A DNA stretch of 64,000 nt from Alkalihalobacillus sp. AL-G (GTDB lineage Bacteria; Bacillota; Bacilli; Bacillales; Fictibacillaceae), in NCBI RefSeq assembly GCF_030643805.1, contig NZ_CP094656.1, positions 2,480,001 to 2,544,000 on the forward strand, read 5' to 3'. Below the pieces are notes generated by a model. That model ran no database searches. It saw nothing but the letters and a program-made list of their open reading frames with translations, and was not told where the DNA came from. Shown here in pieces: positions 18,042 through 25,816 of this stretch. The translations under genes and the position numbers were made by a program. The number at the start of each line of letters is the position of its first letter. Positions within the stretch are counted from its first letter, which is position 1.

Positions 18042-18192
18042 AACATATACTTATAAAAAGGGAAGACTCTAAATTAAGAACTTTAGAGTCTTCCCTGGAG
18101 ATAGCACAATAGATTCCCTCTTGGGGGAAGACTATTCAGCTGGATGACCATCCTACCTAGCCGGCAAGCTTAAGGATGGTCATTTCCTTTTA
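18042..18192 (+). ncRNA. Candidate antisense antitoxin RNA
   Basis: A promoter TTGTTT (18006-18011) and TATGAT (18030-18035), 18 bp apart, points into the 3' half of the toxin message on the other strand. A stem ATGACCATCC (18144-18153) with GGATGGTCAT (18174-18183) followed by TTCCTTTTAG would end an RNA of about 150 nt. It would overlap the toxin stop codon and 3' untranslated region, as in TxpA/RatA and BsrG/SR4. Ends are estimated from the sequence only. Confidence 0.55.
18052..18095 (-). terminator. Terminator of the toxin message
   Basis: A perfect 14-pair stem GGGAAGACTCTAAA (18060-18073) with TTTAGAGTCTTCCC (18082-18095) is followed on the leftward strand by TTTTTATA. Confidence 0.8.
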
Positions 18193-18266
18193 GTTGGAAA
18201 CGCTAACAACGTGACGATCAGCAGTCCAAACGTTAGCATAAGACTGATGGCCTCGTACGCTGTCAT
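18180..18266 (-). CDS. Holin-like type I toxin peptide
   Basis: A 28-residue peptide, MTAYEAISLMLTFGLLIVTL then LAFPTKRK: one membrane segment with a short basic tail. This is the pattern of the putative holin-like toxin family (TxpA/BsrG/YonT type) of type I toxin-antitoxin systems. GGGGTG lies five bases before ATG. The mRNA would run from a TATAAT at 18352-18357 to the terminator at 18052, about 290 nt, long for such a small peptide and overlapped by a convergent RNA. Family assignment is by pattern; activity is inferred. Confidence 0.75.
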   Translation of the reverse strand: MTAYEAISLMLTFGLLIVTLLAFPTKRK

Positions 18267-18351
18267 GACATCACCCCTTTTCTGTTTCGACATCACTACC
18301 GAAACGGGGATCCGCCTTCCACCCTTAAGTGTCATCTATTGCACTTCTTCG

Positions 18352-18357
18352 ATTATA
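18352..18357 (-). promoter_or_regulatory. Extended -10 of the toxin gene
   Basis: Leftward strand TGTTATAAT is an extended -10 (TGnTATAAT). The expected -35 region is a poor match, which fits an extended -10 promoter. Confidence 0.5.
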
Positions 18358-18544
18358 ACACAATTCCATGTTTTCCCACATCCTTCGATAGAGACATTTA
18401 TTATATTCTCATCGATGTGCATTCATTCCGTTTTTATTTTAAACCCTCATCATATATATTTGTAAAAACTTTTTTCAAAGACCCCCATACGGTTATTGGA
18501 AAACCCGAAATCTATTAACACAACCCCCTTAAAAGTTAAAATAG

Positions 18545-18591
18545 AAAGGACACTTTTGATATGGTACCCCCTGTATCAAACAGTGTCCTTT
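18545..18591. repeat. Orphan strong two-part hairpin
   Basis: AAAGGACACT (18545-18554) pairs with AGTGTCCTTT (18582-18591) and directly inside TTTGATA (18555-18561) pairs with TATCAAA (18574-18580), with loop TGGTACCCCCTG. No gene ends here on either strand; the sigma-factor gene has its own terminator further right. It could be a mobile-element end or an extra terminator. Confidence 0.5.
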
Positions 18592-18606
18592 TTGCGTGTT
18601 GAGTAA

Positions 18607-18632
18607 AGCTCCAGCACCTAGGCGCTGGAGCT
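18607..18632. repeat. REP-like hairpin remnant
   Basis: AGCTCCAGC (18607-18615) pairs with GCTGGAGCT (18624-18632) around ACCTAGGC. The AGCTCCAGC-CCTAG core recalls dispersed intergenic repeats I know from other Bacillaceae; only a fragment is present. Apart from this, the hairpins and the toxin promoter, I see nothing in 18358-18674. Confidence 0.4.
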
Positions 18633-18674
18633 AGACAATACATCTTTGCGACAAAAATCCCCACTCCGCTTACT

Positions 18675-18705
18675 AAAAAACACCCCAATTTATCGTTGGG
18701 GTGTT
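18675..18705 (-). terminator. Terminator of the ABC-sigma operon
   Basis: AACACCCCAA (18679-18688) pairs with TTGGGGTGTT (18696-18705); the leftward RNA ends in TTTTTT. Confidence 0.85.
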
Positions 18706-18711
18706 CAAAGA

Positions 18712-19278
18712 TTACGCGCTTATAACTTCAGCGTTCCCTTTATTTATTCCAGTCTTCAATTGTTGTCTAGCTCTGTATAGACGGGATTTTACTGTTCCTT
18801 TCGGAAGATGCAGATACTCAGCAATTTCCTCTTCTTTATACCCATTTTCAAATTTCAAGAGAAATACATCTTTCAAATCAGGCTTCAGATGCTGGATCTC
18901 CTGCCGGATTTCTTCCTCTAGCCAATGATGTTCTGCTTCTGTTTCAACATCACAATAATGGTCTGTCTTCGTTTCATCTTGTGCATACATGACATCTTCA
19001 ACCGATATTGTTCCGGCTCTTTTTTCTTTTCGAATCAGATCTATTGCTGTTCGTGATGCAATGGTTGATAACCAAGCTCCGATTTTATCGAGATCAGCTA
19101 TCGTATCCAATTTATTGAATGCTTTGATAAATGTTTCCTGCATGATATCTTCAGCAAGGTGAGCGTCTCGGGTAATCCGGATTGCAACCCGATAAACTTT
19201 ATCGCAAAAAGTTTCATAGATGAGTGTAAAATCAATTTCAGGAATGTCTAAGTTTATACTTGTTAACACGGCTGACAC
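18712..19278 (-). CDS. ECF-type RNA polymerase sigma factor
   Basis: About 188 residues. Region 2 spans IYETFCDKVYRVAIRITRD to IMQETFIKAFNKL and WLSTIASRTAIDLIRKEKR (about 22-95); region 4 holds LKDVFLLKFENGYKEEEIAE and LPKGTVKSRLYRARQQLK (about 135-175). I choose GTG 19278, preceded by GAGGTGG; an earlier GTG overlaps that site. It is the last gene of the GntR-ATPase-permease operon, eight bases after the permease region, and no anti-sigma gene follows. Its signal is unknown. Confidence 0.85.
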   Translation of the reverse strand: MSAVLTSINLDIPEIDFTLIYETFCDKVYRVAIRITRDAHLAEDIMQETFIKAFNKLDTIADLDKIGAWLSTIASRTAIDLIRKEKRAGTISVEDVMYAQDETKTDHYCDVETEAEHHWLEEEIRQEIQHLKPDLKDVFLLKFENGYKEEEIAEYLHLPKGTVKSRLYRARQQLKTGINKGNAEVISA

Positions 19279-19295
19279 GTGTTCCACCTCACTTT

Positions 19296-21353
19296 TTATT
19301 CAAAATGCTGTCTTACGAACTCCGGGATGTTGCCATCATCAAAGGTTCTCAAGTCATAAAAACCGTGTTTTTTAAATTGAAAACCGATAAAATAATCAGC
19401 TTCTGTTGGACCATACTCATATCCGATAGCAGTACGCAAGCAGTTTTCAATCTGTTCCTTTGATGTAATCTTCAAGGCTTTATCATTCTCGAGCATCTGT
19501 TCTGAAATCGGTCCATTTAACATATGTCTGAACTTTTCCATATCACCAATGTCATCGCGTTTAACCACTACCGCGAACGAAATATCCTCTGCATTGACCC
19601 GTGCTTCTTTAAGTTTTTCCTGTTCCCTTAGGACGTTTTCAAACCTCGTATAGCCTGGCTTGAATGGCATATGGATTTCTCTTGTATGCTTTCCGTCCAG
19701 TAAAATCGTGATCGAGGAATCCCGGCTATGGTATTTATCATGCGGGTTGTAATCCTCGTTCTGAACATCGGTTTGGAGTGCTGCAATGGCATCCGTGATC
19801 ACTTCTGGATCTGAAAGCACTGCCCTCTTATTAACTGGTCCTTGCGGGCTGACAGATATTTGGTCAACTCGTTCTGGGTTGACGTGTAATACTTCATATT
19901 CCGCTTCTTTATATTCCTTTGAATTATAAATCTGCTTTAAATAATCGCTATACGGTTCAGTATTGATAAGATCATATTGACGGATCACTTTTTCTCCGTC
20001 TTTCAGTTCATAAGCGATGAAGACACTTTGTTCTGAACGCGTAGGACGTTCAAGTATATCTTTATTTTCAATTATTTGTCTATGCAGGTATTGGATCGCT
20101 TGGATGTTATCAGGTTCGTTGAAAAACGGTTTATGATCATCTACTGGCCGGCCGACAACATAGGAATTTTGATCCTGGTCCCTCATATAACCAAAGGACG
20201 CTTCTGCAAAGTATACGCGCTCAATCTCGTCAAGCTCTGGCACCTTGCTCTGGTAACCCGTCACATCAAAATGGATGAGTAATCCGAGTACGACCATTGC
20301 TAACGCATAAATGCCGTACCCTTTGACATTAGTAAACACACGCCACGTTTTTTGCAGCAGCATTTCCGCGATGAAATAGCCGATCAAGGATCCGATTACA
20401 TAGCCGAAAACTGCCCAGGATAAACTATTTTGGGTCTCCCCGAAATAGAACCCACCGAATAGCATCGTACAAAATGTGACCCCATACTTGAATATCGGTC
20501 TAAATTGACGGAATACGATGGCGTGGGAAACGGTTTCGAGATTCCGTTTCTTATACAGCCACATTCCGAGACCATAGAATAATAGGGTGACCGCAATATA
20601 AATCAAGATTTCCGCCGTATTCATTACACTTTCTGTTGAACCCTCGACACGATGAATGCCATTTACAAAATCAACTGCATTCGTTACAGGCGATAATTGC
20701 ATGACTTCATACTCAACATAATAATTTGGCAAAAAGCCGAACAGGAAGAGATTGAGGTTCACGATGAACAATCCGGTTATCCCTGCCGGGAACAGCAGAA
20801 GGATGAATGTCAGTACCGCTTGCACCGCTGAAAGACCTGTCACTGTCCCGACGAATACCCCGGCAAGAAACACGAGCAGAATGACCACAATCGTTATACC
20901 GGCCCAGGATAGGATTTGCTGTACCGTGAAAAATTTATCGAGATCAAGCATCCCATCAAGTATTAATAACGTTATAGCTGTTACCAGGACCGGTACGACT
21001 AAATAAAAGACACCGATGCCTACATATTGGTTATAGATGGTCGTCCGTTTGATCGGTAGACTATGCATGAAATCTGATGCTGTCTTCACCTGTAGATATC
21101 GGAATAAAAAGACCGCAAGTAAGATTGGGATAGCGAACATCAACACAATCTGAATTTCGAACAATATCGAGAATACATTTTCATACCGTTCAAAATAAAA
21201 ATCGCCGTATTCCCGTTGGTTCGACCATAGCATCAGTACTTGAAGAGGGATCGTAAAGAGCAGCCCAACTAAATATACGATTCCGACCCAACCGACATTT
21301 CGGAAGCTTTGAATCATCATTTCTTTATTAAACCAGGATGTTTTTGATTGCAT
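19296..21353 (-). CDS. ABC transporter permease with large extracytoplasmic or C-terminal domain (DUF6449-like)
   Basis: About 685 residues: eight or more membrane segments in the first 375 residues (for example VGIVYLVGLLFTIPLQVLML, ILFEIQIVLMFAIPILLAVF), then about 310 soluble residues. The YtrC/YtrD-type permeases and DUF6449 proteins have this design. The N-terminus QSKTSWFNKEMMIQSFRNV-GW suits start ATG 21353 with GGGGGA upstream; the frame is open 13 codons earlier inside the ATPase gene. It overlaps the ATPase gene, which indicates coupling. An export or sensing role is inferred from the GntR-YtrA context. Confidence 0.75.
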   Translation of the reverse strand: MQSKTSWFNKEMMIQSFRNVGWVGIVYLVGLLFTIPLQVLMLWSNQREYGDFYFERYENVFSILFEIQIVLMFAIPILLAVFLFRYLQVKTASDFMHSLPIKRTTIYNQYVGIGVFYLVVPVLVTAITLLILDGMLDLDKFFTVQQILSWAGITIVVILLVFLAGVFVGTVTGLSAVQAVLTFILLLFPAGITGLFIVNLNLFLFGFLPNYYVEYEVMQLSPVTNAVDFVNGIHRVEGSTESVMNTAEILIYIAVTLLFYGLGMWLYKKRNLETVSHAIVFRQFRPIFKYGVTFCTMLFGGFYFGETQNSLSWAVFGYVIGSLIGYFIAEMLLQKTWRVFTNVKGYGIYALAMVVLGLLIHFDVTGYQSKVPELDEIERVYFAEASFGYMRDQDQNSYVVGRPVDDHKPFFNEPDNIQAIQYLHRQIIENKDILERPTRSEQSVFIAYELKDGEKVIRQYDLINTEPYSDYLKQIYNSKEYKEAEYEVLHVNPERVDQISVSPQGPVNKRAVLSDPEVITDAIAALQTDVQNEDYNPHDKYHSRDSSITILLDGKHTREIHMPFKPGYTRFENVLREQEKLKEARVNAEDISFAVVVKRDDIGDMEKFRHMLNGPISEQMLENDKALKITSKEQIENCLRTAIGYEYGPTEADYFIGFQFKKHGFYDLRTFDDGNIPEFVRQHFE

Positions 21354-22227
21354 ACCCAACGTCCCCCATTTCGTAAATAAAAATTTCTTCAAGCGTCAGT
21401 GACAGCATGTCAAAAATGACAGGATCATATTTTTCAAATTTAGACGCGATCATATCAGGCTGTCCACGTACGATACAGAGCAGGACACTGCCTCGTTCTT
21501 CCTTATACAATACGTGGATGTCCTCGAATAATCCGGCAGGAATCCCTTTCTTGAACGCTACCTGAACCTTGTGAATATCAGATTTCAAATCATCGAGATC
21601 TTTTTCCAAAAGGAGTTTCCCTTTATGTAAGATTCCGATATGGTCACAAATGTCTTCGATTTCCCTGAGATTGTGTGAAGAGATCAGCACGGTCATTTCT
21701 CTTTCTGCAACATCTTGTAATATAAGGTTCTTCACCTTTTTACGCATGACTGGATCAAGTCCGTCGAACGGTTCATCAAGCACCATGATTTCAGGCATTG
21801 CTGAAAGGGTCAGCCAGAATGCGACTTGTCTTTGCATTCCTTTCGAGAATTTCTGGATTTTTTTATCCACGTCGATTTCAAAAACCTCATGAAGCTTTTG
21901 GAAGCGTTCCTCGTTCCAATTCGAATAGAGGCTTCTATAAAAATTGGCCATTTGCTTTACTGTATATTGAGAAAAAAAGTACAGTGTATCTGGCAGAAAA
22001 ATCATTCGGGTCTTAAGCGAGATGTTTTCAAATACCGGCTGTTCATCGATGGTTACCGTTCCCTCATTTTCTCTGTAAATGCCAGATACGTGCTTCAAGA
22101 GCGTTGTTTTACCTGCTCCGTTCGATCCGAGCAATCCGTAGATCGAGCCTTTATTGACGGTAAACGATACATCGGTTAATACATCTATATCATCAAAGCT
22201 TTTGTGTACATTACGTATTTCAATCAC
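21328..22227 (-). CDS. ABC transporter ATP-binding protein (YtrB-like)
   Basis: 299 residues: Walker A GSNGAGKTT near 34-42, Q-loop region replaced by FLPDTLYF near 77, signature FSKGMQRQVAF near 129 (the usual LSGGQ is changed to FSKGM, typical of this subfamily), Walker B IMVLDEPFDGLDP near 145 and H-loop ISSHN near 180. C-terminal 90 residues are a regulatory extension. It pairs with the permease downstream and lies 14 bp after the GntR gene. Confidence 0.88.
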   Translation of the reverse strand: MIEIRNVHKSFDDIDVLTDVSFTVNKGSIYGLLGSNGAGKTTLLKHVSGIYRENEGTVTIDEQPVFENISLKTRMIFLPDTLYFFSQYTVKQMANFYRSLYSNWNEERFQKLHEVFEIDVDKKIQKFSKGMQRQVAFWLTLSAMPEIMVLDEPFDGLDPVMRKKVKNLILQDVAEREMTVLISSHNLREIEDICDHIGILHKGKLLLEKDLDDLKSDIHKVQVAFKKGIPAGLFEDIHVLYKEERGSVLLCIVRGQPDMIASKFEKYDPVIFDMLSLTLEEIFIYEMGDVGYAIKNILV

Positions 22228-22241
22228 TTTAGTCCCTCCCC

Positions 22242-22613
22242 CTATCTTTGTTCAATCTCTCTAACTAATCCGCACAGTTCATCACCTGTCATACCAAGGT
22301 ACAAGGCTTCTGAAATGAGTCTTGTCAGTTCCTCTTCAATCTTTATCCGTTTTCCCGATTGAATGGAGTCAATTGTTTCACTGACAAAATTCCCCTTACC
22401 TTTGATGGAATAAATATATCCCTGTGCTTCAAGTTCTCTATATGCTTTTTGAATCGTATTCGGGTTGATTGTCAGCTGCTGAGCAAGCACCCTTACTGAA
22501 GGGAGTTGTTCATCTTTTTTCAATACATCATTAATGATCAATTCTTTAATCTTTTCGACGAGTTGTTCGTAAATCGGCTTTCTGCTTCTAACATCGAGGT
22601 CAAACATATCCAC
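22242..22613 (-). CDS. GntR family regulator, YtrA subfamily
   Basis: 123 residues, the short YtrA type: winged helix from PIYEQLVEKIKELII to LPSVRVLAQQLTINPNTIQKAYRELEAQGY-IY (about 14-70) and a small dimerising tail, without a large ligand domain. GGGAGGGTGG precedes ATG. First gene of the ATPase-permease-sigma operon, so probably an autorepressor whose operator is the inverted repeat upstream. YtrA regulators often respond to cell-wall antibiotics; that role here is inference. Confidence 0.88.
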   Translation of the reverse strand: MDMFDLDVRSRKPIYEQLVEKIKELIINDVLKKDEQLPSVRVLAQQLTINPNTIQKAYRELEAQGYIYSIKGKGNFVSETIDSIQSGKRIKIEEELTRLISEALYLGMTGDELCGLVREIEQR

Positions 22614-22660
22614 CCTCCCATCTCTTGCTTGTGAGCTGTACTAAGTGTATGAACCGTATT

Positions 22661-22696
22661 AACTGTACTATTATTATTAATACAGTTGTTATTATA
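22661..22696 (-). promoter_or_regulatory. Operator and -10 of the GntR-ABC operon
   Basis: AACTGTA (22661-22667) and TACAGTT (22681-22687) form an inverted repeat. TATAAT (leftward strand, 22691-22696) sits beside it, so the repeat would cover the transcription start, as expected for autorepression. The -35 is weak. Confidence 0.5.
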
Positions 22697-22873
22697 TACG
22701 AACTTTCTAACATATGGAAGACTTTTTATTGTTTTTTCAAAAAAAACCGTTCCTTTGGTCTGACAATTAGGTCATTAATTAGAAATTGAACAACCTTCTA
22801 TGTTAAATTAAAACTGTCTGAATATTTAAATTGATCTTATTTGATTTAGACTTTTAATTGGAGGTGCAGACAT

Positions 22874-23863
22874 TTGTCAGTAACGTTATCAGTTTCTGAA
22901 AGAGAAGAAATTATGAAGTTGTTAAACGATGAACAAAAATCTTATTTAAATGAGCGGCTTAAACGAGGAAGGAAAACTGTATTTGCAAATACCTTGGCTA
23001 TGGATAAGGGGCTTTACTTACCTGATGGGGCTTCTGATGAAGAAATCGAATTACTGCTCGATGAATGGATTCTAGAGGATTATATTGATCATGAAGTCGT
23101 TTCAGCGGATCATCCATGTGAATGTGGTCGACCTTTACGATATGAATACATAGTACGACATCTACAAACAAATGAACGTCGGAGCTTCGGAGTAAATCAC
23201 TTTGAAGAGCATACAGGTTTATCTCCGGATATCGTAAAAGCAATTATGAAAGGGTTTCAAAAAATTGATTATGAATTGGATGAAGTTTTATCTAAACTTA
23301 AAAATAATTGGACTAGAGATGATACTATTCAAGACCTCCCTCATGAACTAGAAATGCCACATGATATACTCCAACACCTGCACTTGAAGCTACCATTGCT
23401 AGAACGGCAGAAAGAGCGATTGAACAAAATCCTTTCTGACTATCAAGACAACACCTTTTACAATGACAACTTCAAACATGAAGAGAACCAAACACAACCC
23501 ACTCAAGTTAATGAATTTGACCATATTCATAATCCTGCAAGTGATTATACTCAAGCAAAATTAAGTTTATTTGATGACCAACCCGTCCAGAACCCTTCTG
23601 ACGAGGAGATTATATTGGATGCAGCAGCCTATATTTTATCTAATGAATACAAAGATGCGATTCTTTCTTATTTAGATGAGGGTGTTGAAAGTGCTCGACT
23701 AATTTGTGAACTTCTCATAAAAAACCAAAATGCTCCGCGAGAACGTTATATCTCGAATAAGCCTAGGATTTATTATTCAGTATGTTTATTCCTGGACAAC
23801 CTTATTATTTCAGAACAACTAGAGCTACATTCCCACGATACAATTGATAGGATTTATAAATAG
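22874..23863 (+). CDS. Uncharacterised protein, DUF3895-like C-terminus
   Basis: 329 residues, no membrane segments. N-terminal part has a helix-rich section and ADHPCECGRPLRYEYIVRH near 78-96, half a zinc-ribbon-like motif followed by a conserved-looking FGVNHFEEHTGL. The middle (190-240) is low in complexity and acidic. The last 90 residues (AAYILSNEYKDAILSYLDEG to YSVCLFLDNLI) recall the DUF3895 domain of Bacillus proteins. The start is TTG with GGAGGTG seven bases before it. It is richer in A and T than its neighbours and has no counterpart in the yqk-yqj backbone, so it may be acquired. Function unknown. Confidence 0.65.
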   Translation: MSVTLSVSEREEIMKLLNDEQKSYLNERLKRGRKTVFANTLAMDKGLYLPDGASDEEIELLLDEWILEDYIDHEVVSADHPCECGRPLRYEYIVRHLQTNERRSFGVNHFEEHTGLSPDIVKAIMKGFQKIDYELDEVLSKLKNNWTRDDTIQDLPHELEMPHDILQHLHLKLPLLERQKERLNKILSDYQDNTFYNDNFKHEENQTQPTQVNEFDHIHNPASDYTQAKLSLFDDQPVQNPSDEEIILDAAAYILSNEYKDAILSYLDEGVESARLICELLIKNQNAPRERYISNKPRIYYSVCLFLDNLIISEQLELHSHDTIDRIYK

Positions 23864-23884
23864 CATTAGTTTTTTAGTCTATTA

Positions 23885-23921
23885 GTGGGCCCAAAAGAAT
23901 TTAAAGCACCTTTAGGCCCAC
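23885..23921. terminator. Bidirectional terminator between convergent genes
   Basis: GTGGGCC (23885-23891) pairs with GGCCCAC (23915-23921), with further AAA/TTT pairing inside. It lies between the DUF3895-like gene and the yolD gene, which converge. Confidence 0.6.
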
Positions 23922-23930
23922 ATCTTAGTA

Positions 23931-24263
23931 TTATAAATAGCGGATATCAAGGATGTCTTGGAGCTTCAGGTCTTGTCGGTCACCGAATTCATTGACGATC
24001 CTTAAAATGTGGTGGACAGGATCAGCGTAATGAATGTTTCCGATGAGGATCTTATACCCGTCGCTTTCAAAATGCACGAATGACAGGGTGCGGTTCGATG
24101 CCATTGCTTCATGAATGATGTCATTCATTTCCTCGAGCTTTTGCTCATCCAAATCAGGCTTTTGCTGGATCCGGTCCTCTTCCTTCCAGTCGCGCAGCAG
24201 CTTGACATGCTCCGGTAGCATCATCGCCGTCCATTTGATATTCCCACGGTCACGGATACCCAT
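23931..24263 (-). CDS. YolD-like protein (YqjX equivalent)
   Basis: 110 residues: MGIRDRGNIKWTAMMLPEHV then LLRDWKEEDR and a C-terminal beta region ILIGNIHYADPVHHILRIVN. This is the YolD family, small SOS proteins always next to UvrX/PolY2-type polymerases; YqjX follows YqjW in B. subtilis. GGAAGGGCG precedes ATG. It lies 18 bp after the polymerase gene and shares its SOS-controlled promoter. Confidence 0.88.
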   Translation of the reverse strand: MGIRDRGNIKWTAMMLPEHVKLLRDWKEEDRIQQKPDLDEQKLEEMNDIIHEAMASNRTLSFVHFESDGYKILIGNIHYADPVHHILRIVNEFGDRQDLKLQDILDIRYL

Positions 24264-24281
24264 GATGATTCACGCCCTTCC

Positions 24282-25544
24282 TTATGCTTTGTGTCCGCCG
24301 ACAAGACGACTGCGATGTCTGGCTGTTCCTGCTGTCGTATAGGATACCGCACGCAAAAGGGAATCCCCGCCATATCTTTCACGGATTCGATCCATCGTAT
24401 AGCCGAGCGTTCGCTTTTTCGGACGATCAAGATCGAAAAGGGAAAGCTGCATTTCCTCATCTGCACAAACGTTAGAAAGTGTAATCGAAAGCTTCCGAAC
24501 GGTTTCCCCTGTATAGAACTCGTCGAACAGCTCGAGGCAAACCCGGTAAAGATCCATCGTGATGTTCGTCGGTTCAGGAATCGTCCGGGAACGGTGAAAG
24601 CCTCCGCCTGCTTCGTCCTTGCTGTAGCCGACACCGAGGCTGATTGTCCGTCCGGCTTTTTTTGCGTTCCGAGCCCGGCGCCCGACCTCTTCACACATTT
24701 CAAGGATGACGTGTTGAATTTCTTTCCGAACTTTATAATCCCTCAGTAAAATCTGCCCTTTTCCGTAGCTGATTTGCCCTTGCATGATCGGAGCACCGAT
24801 TTCCGACAAGTCCACCCCGTTCGCGTGATAATAAAGCTGATTCCCCATGACCCCAAACTTTTTTTCGAGTAATTCCAGTGGATAGTTGGCAAGCTGACCG
24901 ACGGACATGATCCCCATCCTATTCAGAGTCCGTTCCAAACGTGGACCGATTCCCCACATGTTGCTGAGCGGGGATACCTTCCAGAGTGTTTTCTTTACAT
25001 CCTCGAACGTCCACTCGGCAATCCCATACTTCTTCGCCTCAAGATCGAGACAAATTTTTGACAGCAGCATGTTCGGTCCCATTCCGATTGCACAAGGGAG
25101 GCCGTATTTTTCCCAAATTTCCTCCTTGATCCGTCGCGCAATCTCCCATTTGTCTCCCCACAGCTTTTCGGTTCCATCAACCTGAAGAAAGCTTTCATCG
25201 ACACTGTACGTGTGGATGGCATCCTTCGGGACATAGCGGTTGAACAAACGGGTTATATCCGTCGAACGTCTTAAATACAGGCGCATCTCCGCATTGACGA
25301 CATGGATACGCGAATCATCCGGGACCTCAAAGAGACGGCTCCCTGTACGGATTCCAAATTCCTTTTTCATCATCGGGGAAGCAGCAAGCACGACACTTCC
25401 TTGGCGTTCAGTATCTCCGACGACAACAAGATAACAGGTGAGCGGATCGAGCCCCATCTCAACGGCACTACAGCTCGCAAAAAAGCTTTTCATATCAATA
25501 CAAAGAATTGTACGTTTTTCAAAGGTTGAATAATCAATTTCCAT
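24282..25544 (-). CDS. Y-family DNA polymerase, UvrX/YqjW type (PolY2)
   Basis: 420 residues. Palm motifs are ILCIDMKSFFASCSAVE near 14-30 and YSVDESFLQVDG near 113-124 with catalytic D and DE. Fingers residues NAEMRLYLRRS near 87, two helix-hairpin-helix segments (MWGIGPRLERTLNRMGI near 196) and a C-terminal little finger follow; QLSLFDLDRP near 375 is a beta-clamp-binding type motif. ATG 25544 is chosen because GGGGTG lies six bases upstream; earlier GTG and ATG overlap that site. Error-prone translesion synthesis under SOS control, as for YqjW. Confidence 0.9.
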   Translation of the reverse strand: MEIDYSTFEKRTILCIDMKSFFASCSAVEMGLDPLTCYLVVVGDTERQGSVVLAASPMMKKEFGIRTGSRLFEVPDDSRIHVVNAEMRLYLRRSTDITRLFNRYVPKDAIHTYSVDESFLQVDGTEKLWGDKWEIARRIKEEIWEKYGLPCAIGMGPNMLLSKICLDLEAKKYGIAEWTFEDVKKTLWKVSPLSNMWGIGPRLERTLNRMGIMSVGQLANYPLELLEKKFGVMGNQLYYHANGVDLSEIGAPIMQGQISYGKGQILLRDYKVRKEIQHVILEMCEEVGRRARNAKKAGRTISLGVGYSKDEAGGGFHRSRTIPEPTNITMDLYRVCLELFDEFYTGETVRKLSITLSNVCADEEMQLSLFDLDRPKKRTLGYTMDRIRERYGGDSLLRAVSYTTAGTARHRSRLVGGHKA

Positions 25545-25561
25545 CCTCATCACCCCAGACA

Positions 25562-25610
25562 GGAACGTTTGTTCTATATCTTATGTCTTATTATATGAGA
25601 ATATACGTTC
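25562..25610 (-). promoter_or_regulatory. Promoter with two LexA-like SOS boxes
   Basis: GAAC-N4-GTTC at 25563-25574 matches the Gram-positive LexA box core exactly. A second site, GAACGTATATTC on the leftward strand (25599-25610), misses one base. TATAAT (25590-25595) lies between them, so LexA would bracket the -10. Confidence 0.7.
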
Positions 25611-25720
25611 GAATTCTACTGGAAATTTTACCCGATAAGGAAATTAATCAGGACGAAGGTCTGATTTAAATGATAATGAGAAGAGTTGGCTACCTTAGAG
25701 GAAGTTTACTGTGAAATTTT

Positions 25721-25757
25721 AAAATTAACTGCGAAAAATCAAAATTAACTGCGAAAA
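25721..25757. repeat. Short tandem direct repeat
   Basis: AAAATTAACTGCGAAAA occurs at 25721-25737 and again at 25741-25757, a period of 20. It lies between the SOS promoter and the end of glcF; no coding role is apparent. Confidence 0.6.
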
Positions 25758-25768
25758 CAAGTTTATTG

Positions 25769-25811
25769 AAAAAGGCTGACCGGACATCCAAAAATGATGC
25801 TTTGATCAGCC
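25769..25811 (-). terminator. Terminator of the murein-recycling operon
   Basis: GGCTGATC pairs with GGTCAGCC (25774-25781 and 25804-25811) and the leftward RNA then reads TTTTT. It follows the glcF stop by five bases and closes the long operon that starts at murQ. Confidence 0.75.
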
Positions 25812-25816
25812 AATTG

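Noticed and set aside
22691-22740. Full SigA promoter for the GntR-ABC operon
   Set aside because: TATAAT is clear but no acceptable -35 lies at 16-18 bp, so only the -10 and operator are reported.
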